A stretch of 64,000 bases of DNA from Orobanche coerulescens (GCA_033398695.1 CM065802.1:140664096-140728095), one strand, 5' to 3'; positions 24,225 to 36,997 are shown, counted from the stretch's first letter. The notes: generated by a model not told the origin, from the sequence alone. A program made the numbers and translations.

Positions 24225-25428
24225 AGTGTACCACTTTGATTCCCACGGCCCATTCCCTATTTGCCCCGGTGGTACGATAGGAAGTGGACGGAGGCGTCCG
24301 GTTCGGGAGAGGATTGAATAGGAGCATGAGACGCTCTTGGATCATGTCCAGGACCACCCCGCAAAACGAGCACGGTGACCAATCTTGCCACAAGTAAGGC
24401 ATGTGACGGCAGCTTCGGGCATTTAGTGCTGAAATGCCCTGGTCTCATGATTATAGCACACAACAGATGAGGGGACCGCTCGAGAGTGCGATCCACCGGC
24501 TTTGACGCCATGGGTGGTCGATCGGAGGGGTTTGGCAATGACCGGGACTTCCCGAATGTCCCGGTTACTCTCGGTCGATTGGTTCTTGGACCTTTGTTGT
24601 TGGTATGGTTGCTTCTTGGAAATCTCCTTCGCGGTGAGTTCGTACTCCAGAGCCTTCTCGATAAACTCCGGTAAGGTAGTACAGTGGTGATTCAACAGCT
24701 GCATTCTCATTCGGGGTTTAAGCCTCTTGAGAAAGTATTTGATCTTATCGGCCTCTGTTCGGATAATTGTCGTGGCGAAAGGAAGGAGTGCCTGGAATTT
24801 CTCAAAGAAGATAATACATCATCGTCTTGAGACGGGTCGGGGTTCAAAAGTTCCGGCAGTTTGGCCTCACGAGTGGCCCAGATAGTAAGTCTAGCATGAG
24901 GTTTTTAAATTCCTCCCATGTGCAAACACCATCGGTGGCCTTCTTGAAAGCCACCAGTATGAGCGCTTTTGCTAAGATAATACGCGGCTACCGAGACGCG
25001 ATTCTCTTCGGCGATCCACCATGGAAAAGTATCTCAAAAAGCTCGATCCAGTGCACAATGTCAGCAGGCTCAGAGGAGCCTTCAAAAGTCGGTGGTCGCT
25101 GGCGAGAGATGTCGCTGATAATCCGACTCACGGGTCCGCCAATCACAGGAGGAGGATGAGCCCCCTGCTGCTGGCCAGTAGCGGCCCTCTGCATAGCTTC
25201 CATTAGTTGACCCATCTGGGTCATATGTGTCATCATGCCCTGCATTACGACGTAAGGATCGACACGTGCATCCCCGCGCCCACTGTGGTGCGATTGTTCC
25301 CTAGAAGGTGAACCACTATCTGCGGAACTCTGATCCGCATTCGCGCGTCTGTTGGCTCGAGGTATTGGGATTCGGCCCCTTCCACGGCCTCGTCCCCCTC
25401 TGCCACGACCTCTCAGGTTTCTTTCCAT
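24225..25428 (-). pseudogene. gag: G2 gag
   Basis: The ATG at 25428 opens MERNLRGRGRGGRGRGRGRI, a basic Arg/Gly-rich start that fits RNA binding. Capsid blocks are PYVVMQGMMTHMTQMGQLME, RQRPPTFEGSSEPADIVHWI and, after frame breaks, LPEFIEKALEYELTAKE. A CCHC knuckle survives only in part (near 24445-24404: one Cys, then PGHFSTKC). I chose this start because the Arg/Gly-rich opening follows the primer site and leader, and because G3 and G5 have similar gag starts. Confidence 0.85.
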
Positions 25429-25840
25429 ACTGAAAGAATCAATCGTAATGATAACCATAAGTACAGTTCAAGATACTAAAATTCACGCTAAATTAATAGT
25501 AACAAGGAATCATATATTCAAGGAAAACGGTTATTGATACCACAAATGTCGCACCGAATATCATATCGGTGTCAAGTCGAACAATTTCAATTGTATAATA
25601 AATTCAGCATTTACCTCGGATTATCAATCAGATAAATCCTGTCACAATTCCTTGAAATAACATGATCAGCAGGGAGACCCATACTGATATCAATATCATG
25701 CCAGTAATTAAACCATGGCTCATAAAGTACATACCGTATTTGGCTCGTAGGGTCAGGAGCTTGCACAGGTCACACGTGACACGAAGGTCTCTTGATACTA
25801 GTTCATTTCTCAATGACTCATAAAAAAAAAAAAACGACCT

Positions 25841-25851
25841 CTCTGATACCA
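25841..25851 (-). other. G2 primer binding site
   Basis: TGGTATCAGAG on the minus strand, just inside the 5' LTR at 25857. Confidence 0.9.
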
Positions 25852-25856
25852 TCTTC

Positions 25857-28693
25857 TGTAACACCCCAAATGGCGGTTATTACAGTGCCGTGAATCCCAC
25901 ACTGGGACCCACCAGGCGATATCCAAAACAGGTTAAATAAATATTATTTGTGATACCGAATCACAACGAATAGTCATTTCTCCGATTAGGAGTTTATTAA
26001 AATATGGCCAACGGCCTTACAACACCCAGGATCCGAACAAAACAAGTATAAACCATATGGAGATGGAGAATACTTCAAATGTCAAATACAACCAAAAAGT
26101 AATTTAAATGAAACAGGAGATAACATAACGCGGTTTAACATAACCGGACAACAAGAGATGTGGGGCCCCCGAACTAGTATCCTCCGAACCCTTCGCCGTC
26201 GACATGCTCTTCCCGTGTCTTGCCTTTGCCTCTACATAAAATTCAATACAAGTATTTCGCCCAACACAGGTCGATATACATGATAATCAATTCTTCCGAC
26301 ATTATACAATTCACATATATATATCTCAAGAAAATCATTCAGAATATTAATCATACCCCTCGGGCGTATGAAACAATCGATCACAAAATATCGAACACAT
26401 CCAATCAAACATGGTACGTGAACGATTAACATTATGGCTCAAGATGGACATCACAAGACGCCCGATCCGGAAATGTGTCCGTGCACATGTCCACCCGTAT
26501 ACGGAATCCAGAAATATACGTGGGACAATGTACCTAATTAGCCTCACGAACTAACGTCGTGTGCGGTCCAATGCGGAAACATCCACGCATGACCATCGTG
26601 TGCCCGGCTAAAAATCCTACACAATAACCAATCGGCACGCAGATATGATTAGGATATGTCACGATACAACATGACAACGAAACTCAAAGGATAACACATC
26701 CAATTAAGGATCAAGAAAAACTCACCAAAGTGAAAATAAGGACCAACGAGATCAGCGATTCGAAACGGCGTACTTGGGAATGCAATCCCATAACGTCAAG
26801 GACAATATCAAATCACGACAAACGTCACATGGACAATTCATACACATGAAATATATATAATCATCACAAGAATCTAATAATCATTATAACCAAGCAAGAT
26901 AACTTGCCTTAATACGGAGACGAGAATAGTCCTCTTCTTATCGGAGCAGACGGACGGTCTCGACAAGTTTTACTCGAACAACCAACCTTAAACGAAATAC
27001 ATTTTACTCAAAACATATTCGTATAATTATCAATATAGGATTAGTAAGACGTCAACCTACAATCCTTTAGAATAGTTTGTTACTACAAATTATTGAAGCC
27101 TTATGCTAGGAGTCCTTCTAACATCAATACAACTATAAGAATCGGTTTACAAAATTTACCGAATGTTCGCATGGTTCAATCATAACAAGAGTTCTATCAA
27201 GGGTATGTTGAATAACTAATCATGATGTTAAGATCATCTTATGATGATTAAACTTTCCAAAACATTAAAAGGTTGAAAGGTAAAATCTGCACATTATGAT
27301 TATTCTCCTCTCATTTAAATTGACTTTTAAGCTAACAACAAGTTCATAAGTTACGAGATTACACCATACTCATGAAGGTTATCAAAGTCTTTGTTACAAG
27401 GTGGAGGATTCATTAACATGATGGTGAATTCACCAATTTTAGTATGATGATCAAAATATTCTAAGTTCTCAATACATTAGATTAATGAAAAATTATTGTT
27501 GAAATTATCAAGATCCTTATCAATCTTCAAAGACTTGTGAAATCGAACAATCATGATTTGTTAAAGCTTCTAAGATTCTCGAACTAGATCATCTAATCTC
27601 ATCTTTAACATCATCAAGTTCTTCTCAAGGTAATTAAATACCTAAAATGGTGTTTAATCACTATATGATATCAAGTTCTTGACTAAGTCCAGTTATGATG
27701 AAGCTAACCGATCCAACAATGTCCTACTGAGCTAAATTCGTCCAGAAGATGTGTAATGACAGCTACAAACATGGTTACCATTACTACAATATCAAGAACT
27801 CCTCTAAACTAAACCCTCATTTAACATATTCATCAAAAGTGTTAAAAAGGTTGGATTAGAACTATGTTTTACTTGCTTAATCTAACTCTAGGTGAAGTAT
27901 AATTCGTCATTAACATCAACATAAGAAAATAATGCAGAGAAGAAAACACACCAACCTCCAGAAATGAAGAACAACTTCAATGCTATGAGAGAATATGTTC
28001 CAAGCTTAAAAACAACTCCAAATCTCCAAGAAAATGAGCTCCACTCCGAGATTCAAGGATTAGAAACAAGTTGGTGTAGGTTGATATCGTTTTTAGAGTG
28101 CAGAGGGACGATAAAATGGAGAGAGAATCGGTTTAGAGTTGTGAAGAAATGAAAAACAGTGGCCCTATAAATAGATGGACATCCTTAGCGCGCTATCGGG
28201 GCGATTTAGCGTCGCTAATGCCCTTACGTCGCGCTATCCGGTCGATATTACGTACGTAAGCGGCTTACGATGGCTACCGTCTTGAATTATCGCAGCCGTT
28301 AGCGCACGCTAACGAGAAATGGGTTCACGCTAATAAAAGTAGATTCTCACCGACACGCCACTCGATTTAGATCTCATGCATGCTAACGGTTAAAAGGGTT
28401 CACGTGCTGAAGTCAATCACGCGATTCCTTCTTAGCGTGCAACCGAGAAACCTTACGCACGCTAAGTCGCATGATTAGCGACGTTAATAATCTTGTGTAG
28501 CGACGCTACATTAACAAAAATTCGAAAGTGTAACACTCTAATAACATCGAATCATCACATATGAAATAACAACGATATGATATTCAAATCTATAATACCT
28601 CAACATAATACTAAATGCAACGATTTCTGATAATCAGATTATCCGAATAATACAACGACAGGTAAAAATGAAAAGTTACAGTCGGATATTACA
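25857..28693 (-). repeat. G2 5' LTR
   Basis: 2837 bp and alignable end to end with 17902-20759. From about 26270 onward it differs mainly by 1-4-bp losses in CG-rich words, for example GCGCACGCT in the 3' copy against GCGCGCT here. Outside these words the two LTRs are nearly identical over long runs. Confidence 0.95.
28186..28508 (-). promoter_or_regulatory. G2 5' LTR U3 palindrome array and TATA
   Basis: The same array as in the 3' LTR, but most words have lost one to three central bases (AGCGTCGCTA, AGCGACGCTA). The minus-strand TATA CTATTTATAG lies at 28165-28174. This is the LTR that would drive G2. Confidence 0.78.
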
Positions 28694-28698
28694 CTCTT

Positions 28699-29288
28699 AA
28701 GTTGTAGAAGACAAACACTCATGTCTTTAAGTTTGAGTACGGGGTACTTTCTTGAACGAGGTTCTTGAAAGTAAGAGGTTGTAAGACATCCACGGGTTCT
28801 TGATTGGAAGGTGATAGACAACTTGCGAGTTGTTGAGGCATCTACGAGTTTTCGATCAAGAGATGTTAGGCAACCAATGGAAGGAGTTACAACGGCCACG
28901 AGTTTCCACTGGTTGGATGTTGTTGTAACTAAATTCATTGTAATACAATTTTCACTGGTTGAAAGTTATAGTGAATTTATCTCCAACTGGTTTGTAGAGA
29001 AGTGGACCAGTAGAGAATTACCCCAGCTCTGAAACCACTATAAAGTGTTGTGTCATTTACTATCTTTATCGCCATACTTAACTGCTGCATTCATATTAAC
29101 TGTTCCATTCAAAGTCAGTTGTCCTTCCACAAAATAATTTTACAGCTGACAAAAGTTAACTGCACTAGTATCAGCCAGGTAAACTTAGATGTATTTACTA
29201 CAGCTGTGTTTTTCAAAACAGTTAATTAAGCAAAAGATTTTATAAATCTATTCCCCCTAGACTTATACCTGACACCTTGTGACCTACA
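28699..29288 (+). repeat. SIRE-type 5' LTR, right part
   Basis: Begins after the right CTCTT duplication of G2 and ends ACCTACA before the primer site. It is not coding. Its frames are short and have no family motif. Confidence 0.8.
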
Positions 29289-29290
29289 AT

Positions 29291-29302
29291 TGGTATCGGA
29301 GA
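29291..29302 (+). other. SIRE-type primer binding site
   Basis: TGGTATCGGAGA, two bases after the LTR end. It is a slightly changed form of the initiator-Met site TGGTATCAGAGC. Confidence 0.75.
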
Positions 29303-29366
29303 GGTTGGTTCAGTTTTAGCGACCCAGATCCATATACTTGAGTATATATTTAAATATCTTATTAAA

Positions 29367-29487
29367 ATGGAACACATGCAACACATGCACTCTAGATTAC
29401 CTGTTTTTTCTGTTGATGAATATGACTTATAAATTAAGAATGCAGGCACATCTATCATCCATTCATGATGATATGTGGTCTATAATC
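29367..29487 (+). pseudogene. gag: SIRE-type gag, N-terminal part
   Basis: The ATG at 29367 opens MEHMQHMHSRLPVFSVDEYD. A two-base loss at about 29430 gives an early TAA. In the next frame the sequence reads RMQAHLSSIHDDMWSII, the start of the copia gag N-terminal domain, and is split by G3 exactly at the TAATC duplication. The reading continues at 39402 with EDGPFTFLND. Confidence 0.85.
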
Positions 29488-29716
29488 TGTAATACCCAGT
29501 TGTAACTCAGTAATTATCATTCAGTATTTATCATTCAGTAATTGATACTCAGTAATTTCATTCATTATTGATCATTTATCACTCAGATTCAGTCATGGTA
29601 TTCATCATTCAGAGTAATTGTATCGTGTATCAATCGTCATTCATCATTAATCTGATTGGAGTTTCGTGCCGTGTTTATCATCATTGTCATTTTCGTTGCG
29701 AACTGTGCGTGAGGAG

Positions 29717-30274
29717 TAGCGCACGCTACGTACTCATTTTAGCGTACGCTAATTGAGTATAGGTAGCGCACGCTACTACTCAGCCTTAGCGCACGCTAAG
29801 GTTACCTTGGCTGCAGTCCAGAAGGTACTGGACTGCAGGTGAGTTATAAGTAGCGCACGCTACGATTGGTAAGTAGCGCGCGCTAGCGGATTGTAGTAGC
29901 GCACGCTATATGTGTGGAGTAGCGCGCGCTAAGGACGGATCAGGTTGAGTCCAGTGGCCACTGGAGTGCACTGGATTAATTCATAGCGCACGCTACGTAT
30001 TGTTAGCGTACGCAATCGATATATTAGCGCACGCTAAACAATGGTTGTAGCGCACGCTATCGAGTTCGAATCGAGGGCGATAGTTTTCGGACTCCGATCG
30101 GGCATCAATATTTCGCTAGCGCACGCTAACAATGGATTGTAGCGCACGCTAGTAGTATGGCCGTAGCGCACGCTACAAATAGGTACGTAGCGCGCTACCG
30201 TGTTCGGACAATGGTACTGGACTACCCAAATTACTCGTTAGCGCACGCTATGCACAAGGAGCTAGCGCACGCTA
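29717..30274 (+). promoter_or_regulatory. G3 5' LTR U3 array of TAGCGCACGCTA
   Basis: About 18 copies in 558 bp, with centres CA, TA or CG. Some flanking bases extend the palindrome, such as TTAGCGCACGCTAA and GTAGCGCACGCTAC. The linkers between copies are unique sequence, so this is not a simple satellite. The array ends 12 bp before the TATA box. Confidence 0.9.
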
Positions 30275-30285
30275 ACCTGACCGAG

Positions 30286-30293
30286 TATAAATT
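30286..30293 (+). promoter_or_regulatory. G3 5' LTR TATA box
   Basis: TATAAATT directly after the palindrome array. The corresponding site in the 3' LTR is 37803-37809. Transcription rightwards into the element is expected from here. Confidence 0.7.
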
Positions 30294-31869
30294 GGGCAGT
30301 TTAGTCGAGTTCGTCATTTTCATCTCATTTCACTCCTTCGGTATTTTTGGGCGATTTCGAGCGATTCGGAGAGGATTCTTGAAGTGTAATCATCAATCAT
30401 CATCTTCAAGCTCATCTTTCGGATTGATCATCATTTCATCATCTTCATCACATCGAATCAAAGGTATTAATCTCTTGGATCTAGAATTTGGATTTTGGGG
30501 TTTTCCTTCCGATTTCTTCGTGTAAGCTTGGATTATCATTGGAATATGTTAGTTATGGATTATCTAACTTGTATAAACATATTCCTACGGATTTAATGGT
30601 TATTTTCGGAATTATTTCAAGAACCCTTGGGGTTGACTTCGGTTAATTGGGGATTTTCCGATTGATGTTGTTGTAATCATGAGTTATGGATTCCTAATGG
30701 ATTATTGATATCCTTGAAAGTGTTTTGATGGTTTGAAATACTCATCTTGGAGTTGGTTTCGATTCATTCGAGCTCGGATATCGTTGTGTCTACGTTTGAG
30801 TCGATTATGATCGTTTTTGATTTGCATAATGATCGGTTGTTGGTAATTGTTGTTATTCAAGGTTGTTCGAGCGACCGGTATATCGATTAGGACGTTGTTC
30901 GTGGAAGGACTTTGTCATCGGTATTGAGTAAGTTAACTCTTACTCGGTTAAAAGAATACTCATTCCTTTTGTTGTTGATTGCTCATAATCATAATTCATT
31001 CATCATAATATTAATCAATTTGAGACTTGTGGTTGTCGAATAATCATTTCATTCACGAGGAAGCGGTTCCAAATCATTTCATTGGGTTATCAATCACGTC
31101 ACTATTACTTTCATATCGGTGAGTCACTTGGTTTTGTTTAATTATTATTCATTGGTATTCATCATGGTCATTCGTTCATGTGACCTTAGGGTTCATATTG
31201 CGTGGCGGGTGTGGTGTGTGGAATTTTTAGTCGGGCACACGATGGTCATGTATTGGGTTCACCGAAACATTGGACTGAGCACACGCAAACGCTTACCTCC
31301 GTGAGACTAAATAGGTACAAGCACGGATGTGTCAGGACAATCGTCATGTACACTTGCACAGAACATTACTCGCGTACTATGGTACACCTCTTGGCGTAAT
31401 TCATAATTAAGAATATTTCATAACTTGATTAATTCATGATTGTGTAATTTCAACTCTTGAGGATTGTTGTTACGTATGGCGGCCCGTTGGGGATTTTGTT
31501 TTAGTCACGGCAAGGCAAAGGCACGGGAAGAGCATGTTGGCGGCGAGTCGATGATACTAGTAGGGGGCCCAGTCATCCCGTTTGCTTGATCATTTGATCA
31601 TTTCGATTATTACGTCATTTGTATTTTCATTGCAAATTCCGTTTGAGATATTTTATTTATTCGGGGTGGTGTATTTTATCTTCATATAAAATATACTAGT
31701 ATTCGCTATTGTCTGGTGTGTTGTATTAAACTCCTCATGGAGTACTTGGTAATATAATGTGGTTCGGTACTACAATTATATTATTTAATTCATCATTTTC
31801 ATTGCACAGTGGGTCCCGATCGGGATTCACGGCACTATAATATCCGCCTAGTTTGGGGTGTTACTGAGT

Positions 31870-31881
31870 TGGTATCGGAGC
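31870..31881 (+). other. G3 primer binding site
   Basis: TGGTATCGGAGC, a few bases after the 5' LTR, with one change from the canonical initiator-Met site. Confidence 0.88.
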
Positions 31882-32356
31882 GTGGTTTTGAATACTACCC
31901 TCCAAGTCATGTCTCGTTTGAAATCATCGTCATCGGACTAGTATCATTGGACTTTCGCGTCACGTGTGACTGCGCAAATGCCGAGCCAATCGAGACCAAG
32001 AAGCGTAAGATTTCTAATGCCATGGTATAATTTCTGGCATTAATCATTCATTCATAATTCATCGATTAACAATCCTCAATCATCATTGTCACTTTGACCA
32101 GACGGTCGAGTTAACTCATTAATCACCAATTCATTTCATTGTTCGATTGTTGATCGGGAAGATCGAATCATTAATCTTGTTAACTCATTCAAGATAATCA
32201 TTTGATAACTTCATCGAGATAATCATGTCACGTCAATTGATCATTCATGTAATCGCTGTATTTGAGCGCGTATGCTCATTTTCATCATTTCATAATATAA
32301 TCATAATGTGATACTCATGCGAGACATATAATCATCATATGACTTTCCACTTGAGT

Positions 32357-33640
32357 ATGGAAAGGGTCGGAAGGGCGTGGAGGACGAGGGCGTGGAGCGG
32401 GCGAATCCCGAGAGCTCGTGTGAATACACGTGCAAACGCGAGGAATAATGCTAATTCATCGGCGGCCACGCTGCCACTCATTCACACAGGACGCGATCAT
32501 TCATTATCGGGAGTCATACCGAGACACGGCTCGGTCGAGAGGGTGTCGGGTTGATCCACTCGCATTTATGCAGGGCATGATGGCCCAAATGACTCGGATG
32601 GCTCGGTTGATGGAGACGATGCATAACTCTGTCAATCGAATCGGCAGGCTCCTCCGCCGCCACCTCGAGGCAAGAGAGGAATGTGAGTAACATCATTGGC
32701 GATATCTCTCGCTGAGGCCACCTACTTTTGAGGGCTCGTCGGCGGCAGATATCATTCATTGGCTCGAGCATTTCGAGAAGTCTGTTTGCTATGGTAGAGT
32801 GTCCCGAGGACACAAAGTTTGTTGCGGCTTACTACCTTGGTAAGAGCGCACATTCTTGGTGGTTGTCGTTGAAGCCCACCGAAGGATCTTGGGCTTGGGA
32901 GCGGTTCAAGTCTCTCATGATGGAGAGGTCTTCTCCGGCCCCGCTCAGAGAGGCCAAGTGTCAGAATTGCTCACCCCGACCCCTCAACAGACGAGGATGT
33001 TCTCGCCATTGCCGAGAAATTTCAGGAACTTTTTCCTTTCGCCTCGTCCATCATTCATTCAGAGGCGGATAAAATCAAGTATTTGACAGAAGAGGTGAAA
33101 CCCGTATGAGACTTGATTACTTAATCATAATTGCACCACGTTGGCGAATTCATTGAAAGCTCTCACCTACGAGCTTCTTGCTAAAGAAATTGCTAAGCGG
33201 CAACCTTCGATGCTAGCAAGAAGTCCAAGAATCGTAATCGATCAGCGGAAGTGCCACTTTCAAGAAACCCCGTGCGGGCTCTGCTTTACGAGCGACCTTC
33301 GGTGTCGTCTAAACCGCGGAATCTCAATCTCGAGCGGCGGTTCGGCCATCACTGTTTTAAGCGTGGGAACTTGGTCACCTCGGTACCAAGTGTCCGAGAC
33401 AAACTATCACATGTCATAATTGTGGGATTGCCGGGCATAAGGCCCGTTTTGCCGTAGGGACTCCAAACCTACTCGGACGTCATCCTGTGCACCTAAACGA
33501 TCGGCCGTTCGTAATCAGGCCACTCAATCAGCGTCGTTTAAAGCAGCGAGGCGACTAAAGGTGGAGCTTTTAGCCGTGACAGGGCGTCGGTGCAGGACTA
33601 GCAAGCCCGGATTTATGAGATGAAGAAGACCGATGATCCA
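32357..33640 (+). pseudogene. gag: G3 gag
   Basis: The ATG at 32357 matches the G2 gag start in DNA, but small losses shift the frame, so the Arg/Gly-rich start reads MERVGRAWRTRAWSGRIP. Later blocks match G2 in changing frames: FMQGMMAQMTRMARLMETMH (about 32568-32627), a WWLSLKP block near 32860, and LTYELLAKEIAKRQ near 33162. Knuckle cysteines are not in one frame. I count at least four frame breaks within 1.3 kb. Confidence 0.82.
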
Positions 33641-34145
33641 GAGGCCGAATGATCTCGGTACACTCGATATTCTATCTCAACTTTGTGTGTACTCTTTTAA
33701 ATCTTGGTGCATCGCATTCATTCATTTCCGAGTCATGTTTGAGTAGACTAAATGCAGGTAGTGCTACTAGTTGTGAGCCTTATGTCATTGGCCTACGATG
33801 GTAGACGAATTATCGGTAATCATGAGATTGAAATTGTCCGATTGATTTCATGGTCGTGTATGGCGTGGACCTAATCGTGGTAGATTTACCGAGGGACGAC
33901 GTCATCTTGGGTATTGATTGGATGGATCGTCATGATGCCATCATTAATGTCCGTAAGCGTATGGTCACTATCATTTGACGATGGAGTTGAATGTGTGTTT
34001 CAGGAGGTAATCCATTTGCTCGTAAGGTCATTAATTCAATGAAAGCGGTAAGTTACTCAATCGGGGATGTGTCGGTTATTGGTGCTATATGGCCAACACC
34101 GAGAAGTCATCGATAATGTTAACGGATATTCGGTGGTGAGGGAAT
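33641..34145 (+). pseudogene. G3 protease region
   Basis: Homologous in DNA to the G2 protease (GGTATTGATTGGATGGATCG near 33910 encodes the GIDWMD block). The active-site stretch near 33690-33730 is too shifted to read DTG or DSG. No open frame survives. The assignment rests on position and the GIDWMD match. Confidence 0.7.
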
Positions 34146-35712
34146 ATGCCGATGTTTTTCCGACGAGCTACTGGTTTGCCTCCACAGAGGGATGTGGAAT
34201 TCACGATTGAGTTGGAGCACAGTACGTCCCCGATATCGAAGGCGCCTGCGGATGGCCCCGACCGAAATGCAGAATTAAAGAACCAACTCGAGGAGTTGTT
34301 CGAGAAAGGTTATATCCGACCAAAGTGCGTCCCGTGGGAGCACCGGTGTTGTTTGTCAAGAAGAAGGATGGTTCATTCCGCTTATGTATTGATTATCGGG
34401 AGTTGAGCAGGTGACGATCAAGAATAAGTATCCCTTACCCCGTATTGATGATCTCTTAGATCAACTTCGAGGAGCTTGATGTTTTCAAAGATCGACTTAA
34501 GGTCTGGATATCATCGATTGCGGATCCGAGAGTCGGACATCGCGAGGACGGCGTTTGAACACGCTATGGTCACTATGAGTTTGTGGTTATGCCGTTTGGA
34601 TTGACTAATGCACTGCGGTATTCATGGAGTTAATGAATCAGTGTTCATCGACTTTTGGATCGGTTTGTTGTTGTCTTCATCGACGACATTTTGATTTATT
34701 CTCGTGGCCGGGAGGAACACGAGTTTCACCTTCATCAAGTGCTAGACGTGTTGAGACGAGAACAACTTTATGGGAAGTTTTCCAAATGTGAGTTACGGAT
34801 GTCCAAGTGATTTTCTCGGTCATGTAATATCATCGAGATGGAGTTCGTGTCGACCCTCGAGAAGACGGAGGCTATTCGAGATTGGCCACCTCAGAAGAGC
34901 GTTAAGGAAATCCAAGTTTCCTCGGATTAGCGGGTTATTATCGGCGATTTGTAGAGGATTTTCTAGAATCGCTCAACCCTTAACGAACCTTTGCGGAAGG
35001 ATAAGAAATACACGTGGTCCGACGCGTGTCAACGGAGTTTTGAGGAACTCAAGAGCCGATTAATGTCGGCACTGTACTTTCCTTGCCGCGAGGGCGGAAG
35101 GATTTGTGGTCTATAGTGATGCGTCGGACGGGGTCTCGGATGTGTACTCATGCGAGCAGGAAGGTTATTGCCTATGCTTCACGGCAATTGAGACCTTACG
35201 AGGTTAATTATCCGACCTACGACACGGAGCTAGCGGCCGTGGTGTTCGCTTTGAAAATTTGGCGTCACTATCTTTATGGCGTTACATCGGATATTCACCG
35301 ATCATAAGAGCTTAAAGTATATATTTACTCGAAGGAGTTAAATATGCGTCGAGACAGTGGTTGGAATTAATCAAAGATTATGATATTGAGATCCTCTACC
35401 ACCGGGCAAGGCGACGTTGTCGCCGATGCCTTGAGTCGTAAGTCCGTTCAGGAGCGGATGCTTGCCCGTCTAACATTCGAAGGAGCTTGGCGGGAATTCC
35501 TTAGACCCGAGATCGAGGTGCAGCCGGCGAGTTCGGGGCGACTTTGTATGTTAGAGATTTCATCGTCTCTCGAGGAGGAAATCCGAGAGAATCAGGTTCG
35601 GACCCATCATTGTTGCGCATCCGAGAGGATGTGGCTCGAGGAAAGCCCTGGATTTGTGGTCCACGAGGATGGACTTTTGAGGTTTAAGAATCGGTTGTGC
35701 GTCTGCGAATGA
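34146..35712 (+). pseudogene. pol: G3 reverse transcriptase and RNase H
   Basis: Starts with [19 protein letters not shown]. The catalytic FIDD box is present at 34675-34686, in [21 protein letters not shown]-type and GYYRRFV-type blocks are frame-shifted. RNase H blocks are [40 protein letters not shown] (to 35285) and [17 protein letters not shown] (from 35413). At least five frame breaks separate them. Confidence 0.85.
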
Positions 35713-36977
35713 CGAGTTGAAAAACTCGATTTTGTCGAAGCTCATGCTACTCCTTATTCTGTTCATACGGGGTCTAGCAAGATGTACAAGGACTTGAAAC
35801 AAAATTCTTGGTGGAGTAATATGAGCGAGAAGTCGCAGAATTTGTTTCGAGATGCTTAACTGTCAACAAGTAAAGATTGAACATCGGCCGTGGGTATCTG
35901 AAACCCCTTCCTATTCCCGAGTGGAAGTGGGAAGACATTTCTATGGATTTCATCACGAGTTTGCCGACGAGTCGTCGTGGCATGAACACGATCTGGGTGA
36001 TCGTGGACCGCTTAACCAAATCAGCTCATTTCCTTGAGATCAAGGAGACGTGGGGTCCCGAGAGACTTGCGCAGCTGTTCATCAAAGAGATAGTCGGTAC
36101 CGCGGTACTCCTAAAAGTATCGTTTCCGATCGTGACGGACGGTTTGTGTCGCATTTTGGAAATCGATTCATCGTGCTATGGGAACTCGGCTTAATCTCAA
36201 GACTGCTTTTCATCCTCGATCAAGCGGACAATCGAAGAGGACCATTCGGACATTAGAGGACATGTTGAGGGCATGCGTCCTCGATTGGAAAGACGATTGG
36301 GAAGCCCAACTACCATTGATCGAGTTCACGTATAATAATAGTTGGCATGCTTCGATCAAGATGGCACCTTACGAGGCCTTGTATGGTCGTCGTTGTCGAT
36401 CTCCGTTGTGTTGGGACGACTTATCAGAATCAATCGGCACCGAGCCCGATATGCTTATAGCCGCCCGTGAGAAGGTAGCTTTGATCGAGTCGTTTGTTGA
36501 CCGCTCGAGTCGGCGAAATCATATGCGAGATAACCGTAAATCGACCATTAGAGTTCGAGGCTGGTGACCATGTGTTGGTCAAGGTATCCCGAGTCGTGGT
36601 ATCTTCCATTTTGGGAAGAGGGGAAAGTTGAGTCCGAGATTCATTGGACCGTTTGAGATTTTGGATCGAGTGGGCGAGTTAGCTTATCGATTGGCTTTAC
36701 CTCCGGCGTTGAGCCGAATTCATAATGTGTTTCATGTCTCTCGGTGCGGAAGTATGTTGCCGACCGAGTCACATACTTGATTGACGAAATCGAGATCGCC
36801 GACGATCATTCATATGAGGAGCGTCCTATACGAGTTTTAGAGTGGCGAATCAAACAGTTGAGGAATAAGACGATTCCTTTGGTTAAAATTCAGTGGTCTA
36901 GACACGGAGTCGAAGAGGCTACTTGGGAAACCGAGGATAGTATGCGGGAGAGTTATCCCGAGTTGTTTGACCCTTAG
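35713..36977 (+). pseudogene. pol: G3 integrase with chromodomain
   Basis: Core blocks are [15 protein letters not shown] (about 35920-35965), IWVIVDRLTKSAHF with the first Asp, GTPKSIVSDRDGRFVSHF with the second Asp, and GQSKRTIRTLEDMLRACVLD. In the last block the catalytic Glu is Lys (codon 36235-36237 AAG), a change fatal for integrase. YNNSWHASIKMAPYEALYGR and CRSPLCWDDLSES follow. The chromodomain tail lies at 36744-36977 and ends YPELFDP and TAG. Confidence 0.88.
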
Positions 36978-36997
36978 TTTCGGGGACGAAACTCTTT

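Larger units (their letters stand above)
17902..28693 (-). mobile_element. Ty3/gypsy Tekay-type element G2
   Basis: Complete minus-strand element of 10.8 kb. The 5' LTR is 25857-28693 and the 3' LTR 17902-20759. The primer site is at 25841-25851 and the purine tract at 20761-20772. The flanking duplication CTCTT (17897-17901 and 28694-28698) is perfect. Gag starts at 25428 and the polyprotein order is gypsy with a terminal chromodomain. The LTRs are close except for many small indels in the 5' copy. The protease and reverse transcriptase active sites are intact, but several frameshifts break the polyprotein. It sits in the LTR of the SIRE-type element. Confidence 0.96.
29488..31865 (+). repeat. 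G3 5' LTR
   Basis: 2378 bp. It starts TGTAATACCCAGTTG and ends GGGGTGTTACT, the final A of the usual end being T. It opens with a TCATTCAGTA-rich stretch (29500-29640), then the palindrome field and TATA. The U5 part shares AAGGCACGGGAAGAGCATGT with G2. Confidence 0.95.

Noticed and set aside
28639..29040. Small open frames on both strands between G2 and G3 as host genes.
   Set aside because: The stretch is the right part of the SIRE-type LTR. The frames have no domain and the opposite-strand overlap is typical of chance.
29717..30274. Regularly repeated palindromic words that resemble a CRISPR array.
   Set aside because: The words are 12 bp, spacing is irregular, there are no cas genes, and the array lies in the U3 of a plant LTR with TATA and duplication boundaries.
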